A DNA stretch of 64,000 bases, taken from NCBI RefSeq assembly GCF_000020325.1, contig NC_010730.1, positions 1,385,501-1,449,500 of the forward strand. The letters run 5' to 3'. Positions 62,118-64,000 of this stretch are shown here, piece after piece. A program made the translations under genes and the position numbers. Numbering within the stretch: the stretch's first letter is position 1; every line of letters starts with the position of its first letter. The DNA is from Sulfurihydrogenibium sp. YO3AOP1 (GTDB lineage: Bacteria > Aquificota > Aquificia > Aquificales > Hydrogenothermaceae). The notes under the pieces were generated by a model, which had not been told where the DNA came from, ran no database searches, and saw only the letters and a list, made by a program, of their open reading frames with translations.

Positions 62118-63248
62118 TCACATTTCACTTTTGTACTCCTCACTTCCTTGCTTTTCATTTTCTAATTTTCTTATATATTCCTCATAAGTCTTTAGAATTC
62201 CCTCTTCCAAGCTTGTTTTTGCTTTCCAACCAAGCTGATTTATTTTACTAACATCTAAAAGCTTTCTTGGAGTTCCATCTGGCTTAGTTAAGTCATGTAT
62301 TATCTCACCTTTAAATCCTACAATATCCTTAATCAAGATAGCAAGGTCTTTAATCTTAATATCCTTTCCAGTTCCAACGTTTACAAAGTAGTCATTACAC
62401 AGCTTAGCCATATCTAGAGCATTTATATTTTCCATCAAGTACACACAAGCATCAGCAAGGTCATCAACATATAAAAACTCACGATAAACTTCACCAGACC
62501 CCCAAATGGTTAGCGAAACCTTGGAGGCAAGAGATATTATACCAAGTTTGGATAAAACTTTTAGAATACTATCATTATCATTAAAATCAATCTCCTTGTC
62601 TAAACCAAAGCCTATTGTATATTTTCTAAAATCTTTTTTTATTCCTTCAATATCTCCTTGTTCTAATAACTTAGCTAAATGAAATTTTCTTATTAAAGCT
62701 GGTAGCACATGAGATGTTTCAAGGTTAAAATTGTCATTTGGACCATATAAATTTGTAGGCATAACAGAAATAAAGTTAGTCCCATACTGCTGATTGTAAT
62801 ATCTAACAAGCTTTATAGCAGAAATTTTGGCAATGGCATAAGCTTCGTTGGTTGGTTCTAAACTTCCTGTTAGCAAATACTCTTCTTTCATAGGCTGTGG
62901 AGCATATTTTGGATAAATACACGAAGAGCCTAAATTTAAAAGCTTTTTTACTCTGTATTCATATGCTGAATGAATAACATTTAGAGCTATTGCTAAATTA
63001 TCATAAATAAATTCAGCTGGATAGGTGTTGTTTGCTAATATTCCGCCAACTTTTGCGGCAGCAAGAAATACATAGTCTGGTTTTTCTTTTTCAAAAAATC
63101 TTTCAACCTCTTCCTGTCTTCTTAAATCAACCTCTGATTTATCCTTAGTTATTATATTTGTATAGCCTTTTTCTTTTAATTTTCTAACAATAGCAGAGCC
63201 AACTAATCCCTTATGTCCAGCTACAAATATCTTTGCTTCTTTTTCCAT
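62118..63248 (-). CDS. fcl: GDP-L-fucose synthase
   Basis: About 376 residues from the ATG at 63248, which has GAGG 9 bases upstream. The TTG at 63263 lacks one. It is an SDR epimerase-reductase. IFVAGHKGLVGSAIVRKL holds the NADP site, and LNLGSSCIYPKYAPQPMKEEYLLTGSLEPTNEAYAIAKISAIKL carries the Ser-Tyr-Lys triad. EFLYVDDLADACVYLM follows. An insertion of about 60 residues (QGDIEGIKKDF...SLASKVSL) makes it longer than the usual 320. It uses the gmd product, 30 bases upstream. Confidence 0.93.
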   Translation of the reverse strand: MEKEAKIFVAGHKGLVGSAIVRKLKEKGYTNIITKDKSEVDLRRQEEVERFFEKEKPDYVFLAAAKVGGILANNTYPAEFIYDNLAIALNVIHSAYEYRVKKLLNLGSSCIYPKYAPQPMKEEYLLTGSLEPTNEAYAIAKISAIKLVRYYNQQYGTNFISVMPTNLYGPNDNFNLETSHVLPALIRKFHLAKLLEQGDIEGIKKDFRKYTIGFGLDKEIDFNDNDSILKVLSKLGIISLASKVSLTIWGSGEVYREFLYVDDLADACVYLMENINALDMAKLCNDYFVNVGTGKDIKIKDLAILIKDIVGFKGEIIHDLTKPDGTPRKLLDVSKINQLGWKAKTSLEEGILKTYEEYIRKLENEKQGSEEYKSEM

Positions 63249-63278
63249 ACAAAATATCCTCAATTTTTAAAAATAATA

Positions 63279-64000
63279 CTATCTTTCACGTAGTTTTTCA
63301 TAGAAAGAGTATTCATGATTAGTCCAACCATAACCAAGCTCTTTGGAAATTTTTATCCCTTCTCCTTTTGGCTTTATTCCATTTTGGAGAAGGTCATAGT
63401 CTACCATAATTTTAACTAAATGCTCAAATTTTACTACCGGCTCCCAGCCAAGTTTTTGCTTAGCTTTTGCTATATCTGCTTGTAAAAATTCAACCTCTGT
63501 TGGTCTAAAATACCTTGGGTCTATTTCGATCACAATATCCCCTGGTTTAACATGATTAGTAAGATTTGATTCAACAGATTTAACAATACCTTTTTCTTCT
63601 ATACCTTCGCCTCTCCATTCAAGCTCTATCCCTGCATAACTAAATGCAAAATTTACAAATTCTTTAACCGTATGGCTTTCCCCCGTTCCAACTACATAAT
63701 CATCTGGATCGTCTTGTTGAAGCATTAACCACATCATTTTTACATATTCAGGAGCATAGCCCCAGTCTCTTTTTGCATAAAGGTTCCCAAGATATAGAAT
63801 TTTTTGCTTACCAGCTATAATGTTAGCTAGAGCTCTTGTTATCTTTCTGGTAACGAATGTTTCTCCTCTTCTTGGGCTTTCATGGTTAAACAAAATACCA
63901 TTACAAGCAAAAAGGTTATAAGCTTCTCTATAATTCACTGTCATCCAGTAAGCATAAACTTTTGCAGCTGCATAAGGACTTCTTGGATAAAAGATTGTAT
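63279..64000 (-). CDS. gmd: GDP-mannose 4,6-dehydratase, N-terminal part beyond the window
   Basis: The frame is open to the window edge, so the N-terminus lies beyond it. Visible is [58 protein letters not shown], with the catalytic YxxxK pair in [11 protein letters not shown]. Then [46 protein letters not shown]. The enzyme makes GDP-4-keto-6-deoxymannose, which fcl converts to GDP-fucose. Confidence 0.95.
   Translation of the reverse strand, partial: TIFYPRSPYAAAKVYAYWMTVNYREAYNLFACNGILFNHESPRRGETFVTRKITRALANIIAGKQKILYLGNLYAKRDWGYAPEYVKMMWLMLQQDDPDDYVVGTGESHTVKEFVNFAFSYAGIELEWRGEGIEEKGIVKSVESNLTNHVKPGDIVIEIDPRYFRPTEVEFLQADIAKAKQKLGWEPVVKFEHLVKIMVDYDLLQNGIKPKGEGIKISKELGYGWTNHEYSFYEKLRER

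Noticed and set aside
1-64000. tRNA, rRNA, prophage and CRISPR genes
   Set aside because: No cloverleaf with a TTCGA-type arm, ribosomal RNA core, phage structural gene or repeat-spacer array was recognised by eye.

Overview
The window is AT-rich, gene-dense bacterial DNA. Protein style and gene set (long-form NfeD, DnaX-YbaB-RecR, MetE, an ExbBD-TonB system with TonB-dependent receptor, glgA-galT, an LPS/O-antigen locus) suggest a Gram-negative thermophile of the Aquificota, most likely a Sulfurihydrogenibium-like Hydrogenothermaceae. That placement is from recall of the protein style, not from a database search.

Layout. 1-12 kb: housekeeping genes, mostly on the minus strand (YkuK-like protein, SAM hydrolase, cmk, a HAD phosphatase, queC, prfB, tyrA, a universal stress protein, a CDF metal transporter, carA) with an orphan type I specificity subunit (hsdS) between prfB and tyrA. 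13-16 kb: a nest of mobile DNA, in which an IS256-family element sits inside an IS110-family element that sits inside a REP-type repeat cassette. 16-25 kb: dnaX-ybaB-recR, then TonB receptor / membrane Fe-S protein / exbB / exbD / tonB, with a Fur-family regulator next to them. 25-30 kb: metE behind a strong promoter with an embedded Fur-type palindrome, an AMIN-type amidase and coaX. 30-39 kb: a probable single efflux operon (RND pump, iron alcohol dehydrogenase, TetR, TolC, membrane-fusion protein, MFS pump) read from a promoter carrying a TetR-like palindrome. 39-41 kb: a second, intact IS110 copy. 41-44 kb: DUF4912 protein, glgA, galT. 44-64 kb: cell-surface polysaccharide locus (rmlA, rmlC, rmlB, O-antigen polymerase/ligase, WbaP-type initiating transferase, several glycosyltransferases, Wzx flippase, fcl, gmd) with an IS605 element, an IS481-like element and at least three decayed genes (two glycosyltransferases and manC).

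Two connected systems stand out. First, both IS110 copies carry, upstream of the transposase, a non-coding segment that folds like a bridge RNA: two stem-loops, each with two guide stretches around an inner hairpin. The guides can be read directly. The target loop spells TGTCAT and TCAGGATG, which match the two strands of the REP sequence TGTCATCCTGA. The donor loop spells AGAACAT and TACGATG, which match the right and left ends of the element. Both copies sit at exactly that point in a REP sequence.

Second, the REP sequences themselves lie in MITE-like cassettes of two kinds. Family A carries GGTGAGAAATT-like ends and is flanked by direct repeats of about 15-35 bp. Family B has TGAGAGTGCTTTAAAATTTT-like ends and about 10-bp flanking repeats. 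The cassettes duplicate gene ends and leaders as they insert (fur leader, nfeD/queC ends, RND gene end) and then act as landing sites for the bridge-RNA-guided IS110 element.
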